This document shows, one piece after another, positions 29,201 through 37,348 of a DNA stretch of 64,000 nucleotides. Origin of the DNA: Pirellula staleyi DSM 6068. GTDB taxonomy: Bacteria > Planctomycetota > Planctomycetia > Pirellulales > Pirellulaceae. The notes under the pieces are model-generated. The model saw only the letters and a list, made by a program, of their open reading frames with translations. It did not search any database and was not told the origin of the DNA. The position numbers and the translations under genes are program-made. The number at the start of each line of letters is the position of its first letter. The first letter of the stretch is position 1. The DNA lies in the NCBI RefSeq assembly GCF_000025185.1, contig NC_013720.1, positions 4,154,001 through 4,218,000 of the forward strand. The letters run 5' to 3'.

Positions 29201-32200
29201 CATGCAAGCTGCCGGCGACGTGGCGAATCCTTGGATTACCGTCACCGACGCCGATTCCAACTTGATCCTCTATCGCGTGCGAAACTTTGTCGGCTTCCCG
29301 ACTATCAGCATCGATACCTTGGCTGGTGACGATGCCGTACTTGTCAATAACAACGCCACCCAGCGGATCGAAGTGTCGCTGGGTGAAGGCGACGACTTAT
29401 TCAATGGCGACTTGAACGGCACTGGCACTTCACTCTCGCTGAATGCACCCGTTTATGGTGGTAGTGGCAACGACATACTGCTGGGTACAAGCGAGGCAGA
29501 TGTTCTTCATGGCGAGGGTGGTTTCGATTCGATCAACGGCGGCGATGGCGCCGACACGCTCTATGGTGGCGACGATATCGACACCTTCAGCGTGATAGCT
29601 GGCGAAGGACTCGACTTCATCTCGGGTGGCAGCGGTTCGACGGACCAAGTGGTTTACAATTCCAGTGTTGCCGAAGTCGCTTCACTTCGCAGCATCTCGG
29701 GTACCGGCGTGGTACTGACGGTCGGTGGCAACCAAGTCTTCGGTGCCAGCGACATCGAGTCGGTTCGATTGGTTTACTCCGGGCAAATAACGCTGACACT
29801 CGAGGACCTCGAGCAGTCGTCGGTGGTCGATGTACAAGTTCGACTTAACTCCGCTGCTGTCGACAGCTTGACAGTCAATGGCTCCCAAGTCTCCGATCAA
29901 ATCTCGGTGGTGCCAGGTGCCGACGGACTGTTTGTCGATGGTCTCCCTTACGATCTGAACATCAGCACCGCTCAGCCAACCGATACGCTGACGATCCTCG
30001 GCCTCGGTGGCAACGACAACCTCATCGCTACCGAAGCTGCGGCAGCACTAATGACCCTCACCTTCGATGGTGGTGCTGGCGATGACTACCTCAGCGCCAA
30101 TGCCACGCTGATTGGTGGCGACGGCAACGACACGCTGATTGGCGGCAGTGGCAATAACATCCTCATCGGTGGAGCAGGCAACGATCTGATCCGCGGCGGA
30201 GCCGGGGACGACACCATCGACGGTGGCGACGGCGACGACACGATCGTGGGTGGCACAGGTGCCGACACCATCGATGGCGGTGCCGATTTCGATACGATCT
30301 TGGTCGAAGGAACTTCGGCGAACGATCGCATTAGTGTGCAGCAAGATACGCCAACGCAGATTCAGTACGAAGTGAGCAATCAGTTCACGCCGGGTGTCGA
30401 TGGTGTGATTGGTGGCGTCGGAACCGAAGTCGATATCCTCAGCAGTGGCTCGGTCGAAGAGATCAAGGTGCTGGCTGGTGCGGGAGACGATCAGATTCTC
30501 GTCCGTCAGGCCGATGGCTTGATCTCCACAAACAGCCAAGCTCTGTCGCTTCGCGTGACGGTTGATGGTGGCTCGCCAGGAGCCAGCGATCGTCTGACGA
30601 TTGTCGACGATGGAGCGGGAGATACGGTCATCCATCGCATTAGTGCTACGCCAGGTTCGGGCTCGTACACGATCGGCGCACTGGCACCGATTTTCTACGA
30701 CGGCATCGAATACACGAGCATGTCGCAGATCGATCCGATCACAGGCGGCACTGGCACCGATGGTCTTGGAAATGGTCGTCTGTATGTCTTCAAGGCAGAC
30801 ACCTACGAGCAGAACAACACGCTCCCGAACGCGACATTCCTCGGTTCGGGGGCTTCGATCAACATCGATCCTGTGATCGATCCAGGTCCTGATGCCGTGT
30901 TTGGCGTGGGTGGCGATGAAGATTGGTATCGACTGGTGGCCGAACAAACGGGCACACTCGATATCCGTGTCTTCTTCCGCTTGCAGCCAACCCTTGCCAA
31001 CGGTCGCCTCGGATTGCCCGGCAACGGCAACCTTGATATTGCGGTCTACGATCTCGATGGCACCGACATCACCAGCACGTTCCGCGTGGTGGGTGCTGCC
31101 GGCGACGAACGAGTTCGCATTCCAGCGGTCGAAGGTCAAACCTATTACTTGCGAGTTCGTGCAAGCACTGCCAACCCCGATGCTGTCAACGTTTACAACA
31201 TCAACGTTGTGAACGATGCTCCGCCCGTGGCTTACGGTCTTGAACTAAACGACCTCGTTGCCTCGGGAACGATTGTCAACTCGATCAGCGCCGTGAGCTT
31301 TATCGGACCTGCGAGCTTGTCGACAGTCGACGACTTCTACAACGGTAAGTGGGTCTACATCACAGCCGGTGCTCGCGCTGGCGAACGTGCTCTCGTCACG
31401 GACTATGTGGGTGCCACTCGCACCTTCACCCTGGCTGCTGGCACAAGTGGACTCACCGGTGCACCAGGGCTCGTGACGTTCCAGGTCGAAAGCTTCGATA
31501 CGGGACGCTCGCAGCTTGATAACCTGACGCGCGACACCACGCCCACGATTGTCTTCCGCCTCGACGACGGCATCTTCCTGAACGATGTTCAAGGCAATGG
31601 CGTGGCCGGAAATCCACCGGTGGGAGCCGTTGCGATTCCGTTCCGCACAGGTCCAGTGGTCGCTGGTCAAGCTGGCTACGCGATTGCGATCTTCGATGAA
31701 GGTGCAAGCCCCAACGGCAGCGGCACGGCTCCTCAGACGCCGATTGGCTACGCCACGCAGATCAGCCCCGGTTTGTATGAGTTCACTCCGACGGTGGCAC
31801 TGGCAGAAGGTTCGCACTTCTTATCGGCCCGCGTTGAAATGCGTGGCAGCGATACGCCGCAACAAATTGCCTACGGTGATCGCAGCAGCTTGCTCGAAAT
31901 CGTAGTCGACTCGACCGCACCACTGGTTGATTTCGGTCTCTACAACGTGCTCGGCGATGGTCTGGTGGCCGATAGCGATAGTGGTGTGATTGGCGATCAA
32001 ACCACCAGCGACACCACCCCATCGTTCTTCGGTCGCGCTGAATCCGATGCGATTGTTCGGCTGTATGTCGACAGTAACGGCAACGGTGTGTTCGATAACA
32101 CTGATCTTCAGATCGGTCAGACGGTGGCTCAGCCATTCGACGGCACCAATCAGTTCCCGAATGGTCAGTGGGAAATCACGTCGCTCTACGACCTCAACAA

Positions 32201-34163
32201 CATCGGTTTGCCACCGGATGGACTTCGCACGCTGTTCGTAACGGCAGAAGATCCTTCGGGGAACGTGAGCGGACTCAACGGCGCGGTGACGTTGCAAATT
32301 TTGATCGACACCGTGGGACCACAAATCCTCGACGTCGATGTCAACACGTTCAACGACCCGCTGATTCCAGCCGACGACAACCCTTACGATCTGTTCGATC
32401 CGAAGGGTGATCCACGTCCAGATCCAGACGGACCGACACCACTAGTTGAGTCGCTGGTGGTCACGATTCGCGACTTGCCAGCCACTCCAGTTGGATTCCT
32501 CGACAATCACTTCATCGAAGCGCTAATCGAGAATCCTGGTCACTATCTGGTGACGGGTGATTACAACGGAATCATCCCGATCTCCGAGATCATCTTCACG
32601 TTCGATGGTGACATCAGCACCCCTGCAATCGATCCGATTGTGGCAGGCGCTGTGCAGGGTGGTTACATCGAAATCGTGTTCGTATCGCCACTTCCCGACG
32701 ATCGTTTCACGCTCGAAATCTCGGACGCCATCACTGATGCAGCGGGCAATGCTCTCGATGGCGAAAGCAACGCCGACGAACCTCAAGAGCCAGTGCCACC
32801 AACCACCATTCGTGGTGTCGATGGGGTGCCGAGTGGCGACAACATCTCGGGTGGCGAATTCGTCGCACGCTTCAATGTCGATACGCGACCTGAAGTTGGC
32901 ACCTGGGCTGCAGGTTCGGTGTGGGTCGACAACAACGGCAACGAGTCGTTCGATCCGAACAACCCTGACTTCTCGAATCGCGATATCGCCTACGTTATCG
33001 GGTTCACCACCGACGAGATCTTCGCTGGCAACTTTGCGAACGTTGGTGGAGTGACCGATAACTTTGACAAGCTCGCCGCTTACGGCCGCGTGAATGGTCA
33101 GTATCGCTGGCTTATCGATACCGACAACGACGGCGTGCCGAACATCATCCAGAACGATGCGATGAATATCAGTGGCTACCCAGCTGCTGGTAACTTCAAC
33201 GGCGACACGACCGATGGTGATGAAGTGGCCGTGTTCGATGGAACGCGTTGGCACCTCGATACCAATGGCGACTATCAGCTCGATAGCACGTTGCCAGGCA
33301 CCAGCATGCGTGGCTTGCCTGTGGTTGGCGATTTCGACGACGATGGTATCGACGATCTCGGCACCTGGACCAACGACACGTTCTATCTCGATCTCAGCAC
33401 GATTGGTGGAATCACTGGCAACTTCGATACGACGTTTGTCTTTGGCTTCATCGGCGCGAACGAACGTCCGATTGCTGGCGACGTGAATGCCGACGGAATC
33501 GACGATCTGGGTCTGTTCGTGCCTAAACGTGCCGGTGTTCCAGATCAGGAAACAGCCGAGTGGTACTTCCTGGTTTCGGGCAACGTGCAGAACGACGATA
33601 ACAACGGTGCCGCCTTGCTGGGACCAACGCTTCCTGAACGGATCGTGACCGATCCTGTCACGGGCAACCCAGTGATTCGCTTCCAGCCCGAGCCGTTCGG
33701 CAACGATGTCTACGTTCGCTATGGCGACGAGTTTGCACTCCCTGTGTTTGGCAACTTCGATCCACCACTTACCACGCTCCCAGCGGTTCTCGATCACAAC
33801 ACGCGTGATCCGCTCGACGTGAACAACAGTGGCGGAATCACGCCATTCGATGCACTGCTCATCATCAACCAGTTGAATCTGAACACTTCGGGAACGCCGA
33901 TCGTCGCGGAGTTCTCGGCCTTCAACTCAGCACCATTTTATGATGTGAGTGCCGATGGCCAAATCACGCCGTTCGATGCGCTGCTGGTCATCAACTGGCT
34001 CAACCAAAACCCAGGAGCTGGTTCGATCAACAGCTCGGTGGGAGAGGGTGAAGGGGAAGGCGAACCAGCCGACGCCATTTTTGCGAGCTACGGCGAAGAT
34101 GATAACGACGAGCTGTATGGCTTGTTGGCCTTGGAGACCAGCGGTAGCGGCAAGAAGAAGTAA
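23229..34163 (+). CDS. Giant secreted multidomain protein with LEPR-like motif, RTX repeats, PPC domain and dockerin
   Basis: This is a 3644-residue protein. The GTG start is supported by AAGGAG seven bases upstream. Residues 1-48 carry a basic leader and a LEPR-XLL-like motif ('FEMLERREVMDA', 37-48), the planctomycete export-associated signature. The body has beta-sandwich/cadherin-like modules, then RTX-type calcium-binding nonapeptides near 2076-2117 and 2279-2357 ('GGAGDDTIDGGDGDDTI'), a bacterial pre-peptidase C-terminal (PPC) domain near 2521-2660, Ig-like modules, and FG-GAP/VCBS-like units near 3257-3434. Two dockerin repeats lie near 3528-3594, before an acidic tail ('GEGEGEPADAIFASYGEDD'). 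The gene is 10.9 kb and monocistronic. A surface or matrix adhesin role is inferred; no catalytic domain is recognised. Confidence 0.9.
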   Translation: MKRRLNPRRQDLQAQQRASFLGLGRATRPRVTRRGLFEMLERREVMDATYHDLSASNFSQDWTNTGLITTNDNWGGVPSIEGYLGQNITTASNGADPQGLLTVSAVANDLDVIANQTNTTINNGGIAEFELAGNPTIAFQGSGTADAPYIIVYLNTTGRENITFSYNARDIDSTPTTPPSEEDAIQKVAVQYRVGNTGDFTNLPTAYIPDATASPGATLITPVSVVLPAAANNVAQLQIRVITSNAQGSDEWVGIDDILVTSTAAGGGGNAAPVLADGNFVVTTIDEDVTDAANTGMTVTALIASAGDPITDTDAGALEGIAVTAVDNTNGSWQYSLTGVAPWTAFGTPTAAAARLLPADGTARVRFVPNANFNGVINTGLTFRAWDRTTGTSGGTADTQTAGGTTAFSTATDAAALTVTSVNDAPTITPIANQNTASGVAVGPIAFTITDVDNDVATFVSPTNISGSSDNTTVVPNANIVFGGSGASRTVTVTPAAGQSGTAVITVTINDGGVGGTVTETFDMVVAAPVLNTPVVTLLGANATFTEDGAAAVVDAFLTVTDADSTNLTGATITITNLLDGAAESLAPNVGSTPIIGSYLNGVLTLSGTATVAQYQQVLRTITYSNTSQNPSTTPRSISFVVTDGTNSSAVVNKSVNVVSVNDNPTSVTQLPPQTIQVGQTVNFVLNVTDPDDSLFELFVISNTNFTAAQADFVSSGLVASPEFSVTGVAPGVATITYQVRDDESGTGLASFGSFEVTVVPAAAAETEVAVSGNQLVISDIGNASDDNLTLSIDSSVNPPVFVIADPTNTLTTTIAGATGNGTNELRIPLTSPDLATVTGLRVDTGAGNDTLALDFSNGAFALLGNGYSVDFVGGTGSDELQLLGGVWDTNQYDYDIATGPTDGFAGTITLTDVLVSSLTVNFEGLEPILNTGTVTDVIFNLPAVANGVFLEDNGIAADNISRLRSDGTFELTDFTNPTGSLTVNMTGAFSDTVILSGFDVASAIPVVNVNTSDGDDTVSVLATAAATDTNISTGNGISDLVVIGRVSSAAAGTGSLANILGDINTLDPNNMDLTVDNGADASNRDWLISSPGVAQGRIATTGLGLISYDTGSTNTLSLQTGTGSDEFTFDFTGGNPTDPLPFAGFNISAGAGAGSDSIVLQGSPTFGTVTHSFTNDNDGNIAIEGADINYIGLEPIIDNLDVNNRIFNFAQEVDPVSLTRVSGTLTRIESTVNEQVDFTTPNTSLTINGSVTAGAFVLQVLDLADDYNTATNTINPNSTGFSSTTFETTGDAASNWIVNGANNFQNVVTVSPAAGTLDNIQGSITFFGGTGNADVLFVLDYSDTDDNTYTLDSPVPGSFTIDRVGAGLITHDLAVEVVQLDAGRGNDTINVNATSGEAFTEVEGGLGDDSFGVNASRLGEGGTDGTVELIGNDDDDTFDIFITTLAGISAPLSIDGGANNFAVDGSRDTVNVNDVVGLGALVATATYGAGSDFTLSGALLVNDLNVTQAETIRYFGGGGGDQITVVGTGASDDLITAVPLNSFTTLVFNNSPADASGPFNGPPEDFTTRIPGVSGGSVRPDLYLTGLDSTTGLTISDPGPGTGDRLYVYGQSEVEVNDTLAFDPFGFGAGVIVPAVTVGTAYDTIVVDDTSVSVNNFVVVNYNNTDFVQADPLTEASVVVNSGFEGNVVGTADDIAVTLSPNYRFTINGGDPDPVTTGIVPPNGDRLSITNTADVVNIWSTKDPLGIDLPIITIDYVGSGLVPISFSSIEDFGTINATTVNLIGDNNDAGIDQNDDFRVFGADTDGDPTDGGYQEFVLFINNSPTALSFNNVKFLNVFGFDQVSGGLDNPVAGDDSNIDTLELTPYADNSGTNGNNAPTGWGIDVFFNEGEPNGTDGAQDLIIYHTSLGFGGGGSVSEDIVVVPSGPDNGEIRVTNAVDGSLIVVIQYVANTDLIFQDDDGSLTDSDTLTLLGTVPVTAQTSGDDDFEIDMQAAGDVANPWITVTDADSNLILYRVRNFVGFPTISIDTLAGDDAVLVNNNATQRIEVSLGEGDDLFNGDLNGTGTSLSLNAPVYGGSGNDILLGTSEADVLHGEGGFDSINGGDGADTLYGGDDIDTFSVIAGEGLDFISGGSGSTDQVVYNSSVAEVASLRSISGTGVVLTVGGNQVFGASDIESVRLVYSGQITLTLEDLEQSSVVDVQVRLNSAAVDSLTVNGSQVSDQISVVPGADGLFVDGLPYDLNISTAQPTDTLTILGLGGNDNLIATEAAAALMTLTFDGGAGDDYLSANATLIGGDGNDTLIGGSGNNILIGGAGNDLIRGGAGDDTIDGGDGDDTIVGGTGADTIDGGADFDTILVEGTSANDRISVQQDTPTQIQYEVSNQFTPGVDGVIGGVGTEVDILSSGSVEEIKVLAGAGDDQILVRQADGLISTNSQALSLRVTVDGGSPGASDRLTIVDDGAGDTVIHRISATPGSGSYTIGALAPIFYDGIEYTSMSQIDPITGGTGTDGLGNGRLYVFKADTYEQNNTLPNATFLGSGASINIDPVIDPGPDAVFGVGGDEDWYRLVAEQTGTLDIRVFFRLQPTLANGRLGLPGNGNLDIAVYDLDGTDITSTFRVVGAAGDERVRIPAVEGQTYYLRVRASTANPDAVNVYNINVVNDAPPVAYGLELNDLVASGTIVNSISAVSFIGPASLSTVDDFYNGKWVYITAGARAGERALVTDYVGATRTFTLAAGTSGLTGAPGLVTFQVESFDTGRSQLDNLTRDTTPTIVFRLDDGIFLNDVQGNGVAGNPPVGAVAIPFRTGPVVAGQAGYAIAIFDEGASPNGSGTAPQTPIGYATQISPGLYEFTPTVALAEGSHFLSARVEMRGSDTPQQIAYGDRSSLLEIVVDSTAPLVDFGLYNVLGDGLVADSDSGVIGDQTTSDTTPSFFGRAESDAIVRLYVDSNGNGVFDNTDLQIGQTVAQPFDGTNQFPNGQWEITSLYDLNNIGLPPDGLRTLFVTAEDPSGNVSGLNGAVTLQILIDTVGPQILDVDVNTFNDPLIPADDNPYDLFDPKGDPRPDPDGPTPLVESLVVTIRDLPATPVGFLDNHFIEALIENPGHYLVTGDYNGIIPISEIIFTFDGDISTPAIDPIVAGAVQGGYIEIVFVSPLPDDRFTLEISDAITDAAGNALDGESNADEPQEPVPPTTIRGVDGVPSGDNISGGEFVARFNVDTRPEVGTWAAGSVWVDNNGNESFDPNNPDFSNRDIAYVIGFTTDEIFAGNFANVGGVTDNFDKLAAYGRVNGQYRWLIDTDNDGVPNIIQNDAMNISGYPAAGNFNGDTTDGDEVAVFDGTRWHLDTNGDYQLDSTLPGTSMRGLPVVGDFDDDGIDDLGTWTNDTFYLDLSTIGGITGNFDTTFVFGFIGANERPIAGDVNADGIDDLGLFVPKRAGVPDQETAEWYFLVSGNVQNDDNNGAALLGPTLPERIVTDPVTGNPVIRFQPEPFGNDVYVRYGDEFALPVFGNFDPPLTTLPAVLDHNTRDPLDVNNSGGITPFDALLIINQLNLNTSGTPIVAEFSAFNSAPFYDVSADGQITPFDALLVINWLNQNPGAGSINSSVGEGEGEGEPADAIFASYGEDDNDELYGLLALETSGSGKKK

Positions 34164-34222
34164 GCAGCTTTTCGCCTAACGACTGTGCTGCCCTGCGTTT
34201 GCGGGGCGGCTTAAAAAACAGG

Positions 34223-34265
34223 AGCCCGTTCTGCTGGCATCGAGTCTGGCAGGACGGGCTTTTTT
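34223..34265 (+). terminator. Intrinsic terminator of the giant protein gene
   Basis: A 12-bp stem (34223-34234 with 34249-34260, one G-U pair) is followed by a T run. It lies 60 bp after the stop codon. Confidence 0.9.
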
Positions 34266-34430
34266 GTGAAGTCGATCGGGCAGACGCGAATCGTTTCCAG
34301 CCGCCCGCCCCTCCAATTGCCCAAACCGGGTGCTTCGCGGCATAATTAGGTTCTTACCTGAATGTCAGTCAGCGACAGCCGTCGCTCCACGACTCGGATA
34401 CCCAGCGAAGTCTCTCCAAAGGATTTACAA

Positions 34431-34874
34431 GTGAAGATTGCGACGATTGAAACGAGCAAGGGCACGATCGAAATCGAACTGTATGATGAAAAAGTTCCCA
34501 AGACGGTCGAGAACTTCGAGAAGCTCGTGACCAAAGGGTTCTACGATGGCCTGAAGTTCCATCGCGTGATCGCCGACTTCATGGTGCAAACTGGTTGCCC
34601 TCAAGGAACCGGAACGGGTGGTCCAGGCTACAAGTTTGCCGACGAATTTCATCCGACGCTGAAGCACAGCGGCCCTGGAATTCTCTCGATGGCTAACGCT
34701 GGCCCGAATACCAACGGCTCGCAGTTCTTCATCACCCATGTCGCCACTCCTTGGCTCGACGGCAAGCATTCGGTGTTTGGCAAGGTGACGAAGGGGCAGG
34801 ATGTGGTGGATGCCATCCGTCAGGGGGACGTCATGAAGAAAGTGACAATCACTACCGCCGAAGCTGCCAAGTAA
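34431..34874 (+). CDS. Cyclophilin-type peptidyl-prolyl cis-trans isomerase
   Basis: This is a 147-residue cyclophilin that catalyses cis-trans isomerisation of X-Pro bonds. It shows the family pattern '[25 protein letters not shown]', then '[17 protein letters not shown]' and '[11 protein letters not shown]', so the catalytic Arg (FHRVI), the Gln of 'GSQFF' and the conserved His of 'LDGKHSVFG' are present; the usual Trp of that last motif is replaced. The start is chosen as the GTG at 34431 because AAAGGA lies seven bases upstream and the protein then begins directly with the first strand ('[18 protein letters not shown]'). An ATG at 34362 would add 23 residues unlike a signal peptide. It is probably cytoplasmic. 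Confidence 0.93.
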   Translation: MKIATIETSKGTIEIELYDEKVPKTVENFEKLVTKGFYDGLKFHRVIADFMVQTGCPQGTGTGGPGYKFADEFHPTLKHSGPGILSMANAGPNTNGSQFFITHVATPWLDGKHSVFGKVTKGQDVVDAIRQGDVMKKVTITTAEAAK

Positions 34875-34915
34875 ATTGGCAAGCGACCATGCCTCTACAC
34901 TCGCTGAGCAGCGGG

Positions 34916-34924
34916 TGCTATAGT
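34916..34924 (+). promoter_or_regulatory. Extended -10 promoter of the tRNA-Ala gene
   Basis: TGCTATAGT at 34916-34924 is an extended -10 element (TGn plus TATAGT, five of six consensus bases). Transcription would start near 34931, about 30 bases before the tRNA. No clear -35 is present. Confidence 0.5.
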
Positions 34925-34962
34925 TCAAAACAGATCGCGATTGCCATTGGCCGCGATCCTTC

Positions 34963-35035
34963 GGGGACGTAGCTCAACTGGGAGAGCGCAGCGTTCGCAA
35001 TGCTGAGGTTGGCGGTTCGATCCCGCTCGTCTCCA
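34963..35035 (+). tRNA. tRNA-Ala (anticodon CGC)
   Basis: This 73-nt cloverleaf has a 7-bp acceptor stem (34963-34969 with 35028-35034), a D stem GCTC/GAGC, an anticodon stem CAGCG/TGCTG around the loop TTCGCAA (anticodon CGC, reading GCG), and a T stem GGCGG/CCGCT around TTCGATC. The third acceptor pair is G-U, the hallmark identity element of alanine tRNAs. The discriminator base is A. CCA is not encoded. Confidence 0.95.
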
Positions 35036-35069
35036 CTCCCGTCGCTGTCGAAAATGAGTATCTCAAGAG

Positions 35070-35101
35070 GGCCGCTGCTGATCTTCAGTCGCGGCCTTTT
35101 T
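35070..35101 (+). terminator. Intrinsic terminator of the tRNA transcript
   Basis: The stem GGCCGC/GCGGCC (35070-35075 with 35091-35096), with an inner CTGA/TCAG helix, is followed by five T residues. It lies 34 bp after the tRNA. Confidence 0.85.
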
Positions 35102-35157
35102 CGTGCGCATCCCCAAAAACGAAAGATGCTCGTATGCGGTGGCAGTTGGGCCTTCCG

Positions 35158-36645
35158 CTAAGAATTTACAGCGGTCGCAGGCGCTGCCGCGATGCTGGAA
35201 AGTGGCTTCGCAATCGGAATGGTAAACCGAAAAGTAGTCCCTTCGTTGTCGCGGCTGGTCGCACTGATTTCGCCATGATGGGCATTGATAATCGCCGCAC
35301 AAATGCAGAGCCCCAGCCCCGTTCCACCGACACTGCTGCCACGCGAACGTTTGCGATCGACGCGATAAAACCGCTCGAAAATATGGGGCAAATGCTTCTC
35401 GGGAATTCCGATGCCGTTATCGCTCACAACCACCTCGGCAAGCCCCTTCTCTTCATTCACAAAAAGTGACACGCGAACCACACCGGAGCCCCGGTTCTCG
35501 TTGGTTTCGTCGTCGTACCGGGCTGCCGTGAATTTGATGGCATTGTCGAGCAAGTTGTTCATCACTTGTCGGAGATGCAGACGGTTACCGATCACGGTGC
35601 AGGGAGTAAGCGAATACGACTCGATCCGTAGCCCTCGGAACTCTGCCACCGGCTGAAACATGTCGATCGCCGTCTTCACCACGTCGCTCAGCGAAGTTCG
35701 TTCGGCACTCACGCGGAGTCGATCGGCATCCGATTCCGCCAGCAACAGAAGCTGATTGACGAGCGACTCGAGCGATGCACATTCCTCGATCATTTCGGCC
35801 AGCAGCTCTTCGTACTCTGCAGAACTTCGCCCTTTACTGAGAGCGACTTCCACACTGCTTCGAATGGCGGCTAGTGGCGTGCGAAGTTCGTGGGCTGCGT
35901 TGGCCAAAAAGTCATGTTTTTCCTGCAAATAATCGGCAATTCGATCGAGCAGGCCATTGATCGTGATGGCCAGGTGGTCGAGTTCATCACCCGCATCACG
36001 CAGCGGCAATCGCTCACTTAATTCCGACGGCCTAAGGCTGGCTGTCGTTTGAATAATTTCGGCCAGGGGACGGGTCGCGCGGCCCGCCAGTAAATAACCT
36101 CCCAGTGGGGAAAGTACTAGCACAATGCCACCGACGAGCAGTGTCAAGCGATCGAGCCGCGCCATATCGCGAGTGATGAAGGCTTGGGAAGAGCCGACAC
36201 AAACCTGCTTGCCACGTGGATCTGCGCCGGGAAGATCGAGGAACACGATCCGGTAGCCATCGCGGCTCGTTCGTTTTCGCCCCGATGCGGCAATTGAGAT
36301 CAGATTGAGACCGCCGGGTGTGCCACTGCTCGACCAGGCTGTTAGTCCACGGGCATCAAAAAACTGGACAAACCAACCTTGAAATTCATGTCCCCGCGCT
36401 TTGCGATCGAGCTCTTCTTCGAGCCGCTGCCAGTTCAACTGCTGTTTCTCTTCAGAGAAGTAAAGCGAGATCTCTTGCAGGTCCTGTGTCAGCACCTGAT
36501 CGAGTTCTGCCTGCAGGGCAAAGCGGACACCTTCGCGGAGCGTCACAAGCACCGCAATGCCGGTCAGGATCACCGCAGTGGCATTCCAGAGCATTAGACG
36601 AAATCGGAGTGTCCGGAACTGCGCACTAAGTTGTTCGAAGAACAT
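35158..36645 (-). CDS. Membrane sensor histidine kinase
   Basis: This is a 495-residue two-component sensor kinase. Two membrane helices (about 18-38 and 167-187) flank a sensor region of roughly 130 residues. A HAMP domain follows at about 188-240. The phospho-acceptor is His252 in 'FLANAAHELRTPLAAI'. The ATPase domain shows the N box 'MNNLLDNAIKF', G1 'VSDNGIGIPEKHL', the F box 'IFERFYRVD' and G2 'GGTGLGLCI'. It overlaps the end of the response regulator gene by 20 bp, so the pair is co-transcribed with the regulator first. The domain order is that of the EnvZ/CusS-like class. The signal is unknown. Confidence 0.93.
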   Translation of the reverse strand: MFFEQLSAQFRTLRFRLMLWNATAVILTGIAVLVTLREGVRFALQAELDQVLTQDLQEISLYFSEEKQQLNWQRLEEELDRKARGHEFQGWFVQFFDARGLTAWSSSGTPGGLNLISIAASGRKRTSRDGYRIVFLDLPGADPRGKQVCVGSSQAFITRDMARLDRLTLLVGGIVLVLSPLGGYLLAGRATRPLAEIIQTTASLRPSELSERLPLRDAGDELDHLAITINGLLDRIADYLQEKHDFLANAAHELRTPLAAIRSSVEVALSKGRSSAEYEELLAEMIEECASLESLVNQLLLLAESDADRLRVSAERTSLSDVVKTAIDMFQPVAEFRGLRIESYSLTPCTVIGNRLHLRQVMNNLLDNAIKFTAARYDDETNENRGSGVVRVSLFVNEEKGLAEVVVSDNGIGIPEKHLPHIFERFYRVDRKRSRGSSVGGTGLGLCICAAIINAHHGEISATSRDNEGTTFRFTIPIAKPLSSIAAAPATAVNS

Positions 36646-37297
36646 ATCCCCGGCCTCGGACGGTTTGAATCAGCGGCTCAGAGAAGCCGCGATCAATCTT
36701 ACCGCGAAGTCGATTGATGTGCACTTCGACAACGTTAGTGACCCCTTCCCAGTCCGATTCCCACAGGTGCTCACAGAGCATTTTGCGAGTGACAACCTGC
36801 CCGGCGTAGCGCATCAAAAACTCGAGCAGGCTGAACTCCGTGGGAGTCAGGCTCAGTTCGCTATCGTTGCGCGTTACTTTGCGATTGGTGAGATCGAGTA
36901 CCAGAGGACCCACCTTCAGCTGCGAACTGGGGCGATCTTTTGTGCGGCGACTGATGGCATCTAGCCGAGCCAAAAGCTCGGGGAAAGCAAACGGTTTGAC
37001 GAGGTAATCATCGGCCCCGCTGTTGAGCCCCGCGACCCGGTCGTCGACTGAACCAAGTGCTGTGAGCATCAAAACCGGGGTGCCGATTCCGTCGTGCCGA
37101 ATCTTGCGAACCACCTCCATGCCGGTTGTATCGGGCAGCATGACATCGAGCACCAGCGCATCAAACTGCTGGGTTGAGGCTTGTTCGAGCCCCGATTTCC
37201 CAGTCCGTTCCCACTGACAAAAGTGTCCCGCTTCGGAGAGGCCGCGCTCCAGTGCTTTCCCAAGCACGGGGTCATCCTCGATGACTAACAGTTTCAC
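36626..37297 (-). CDS. OmpR-family response regulator
   Basis: This is a 223-residue DNA-binding response regulator. The receiver domain has the acidic pair Glu7/Asp8/Asp9, the phospho-acceptor Asp51 in 'LVLDVMLPD', the conserved Thr in 'LMLTALGS' and the Lys in 'YLVKPF'. A winged-helix effector domain follows from about residue 125, with 'LTPTEFSLLEFLMRYAGQVVTRKMLCEHLW' and the terminal hairpin 'TVRGRGYVL'. It is most like the CusR/QseB subgroup. It is co-transcribed with the kinase. An 8-bp inverted repeat 26-51 bp upstream of the start is a possible autoregulatory site. Confidence 0.94.
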   Translation of the reverse strand: MKLLVIEDDPVLGKALERGLSEAGHFCQWERTGKSGLEQASTQQFDALVLDVMLPDTTGMEVVRKIRHDGIGTPVLMLTALGSVDDRVAGLNSGADDYLVKPFAFPELLARLDAISRRTKDRPSSQLKVGPLVLDLTNRKVTRNDSELSLTPTEFSLLEFLMRYAGQVVTRKMLCEHLWESDWEGVTNVVEVHINRLRGKIDRGFSEPLIQTVRGRGYVLRTT

Positions 37298-37322
37298 AAG
37301 GGCGTTCCTTACGTCGTTAATC

Positions 37323-37348
37323 AGGTGTTAGCTTGAATGCACTAACAC
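37323..37348. promoter_or_regulatory. Inverted repeat upstream of the response regulator gene
   Basis: GGTGTTAG at 37323-37330 and CTAACACC at 37341-37348 form a perfect 8-bp inverted repeat with a 10-bp spacer. It could be an operator or a hairpin in the 5' untranslated region of the two-component operon. Confidence 0.45.

Noticed and set aside
29456-30300. Short regular repeats that at first glance resemble a CRISPR-like array
   Set aside because: The repeats are in frame and encode the RTX nonapeptide pattern G-G-x-G-x-D. There are no equal-length repeats with unique spacers and no cas genes.
30048-33797. Several long minus-strand frames inside the giant gene
   Set aside because: They are antisense to a continuous 3644-codon frame with recognisable domains and reflect codon bias only.
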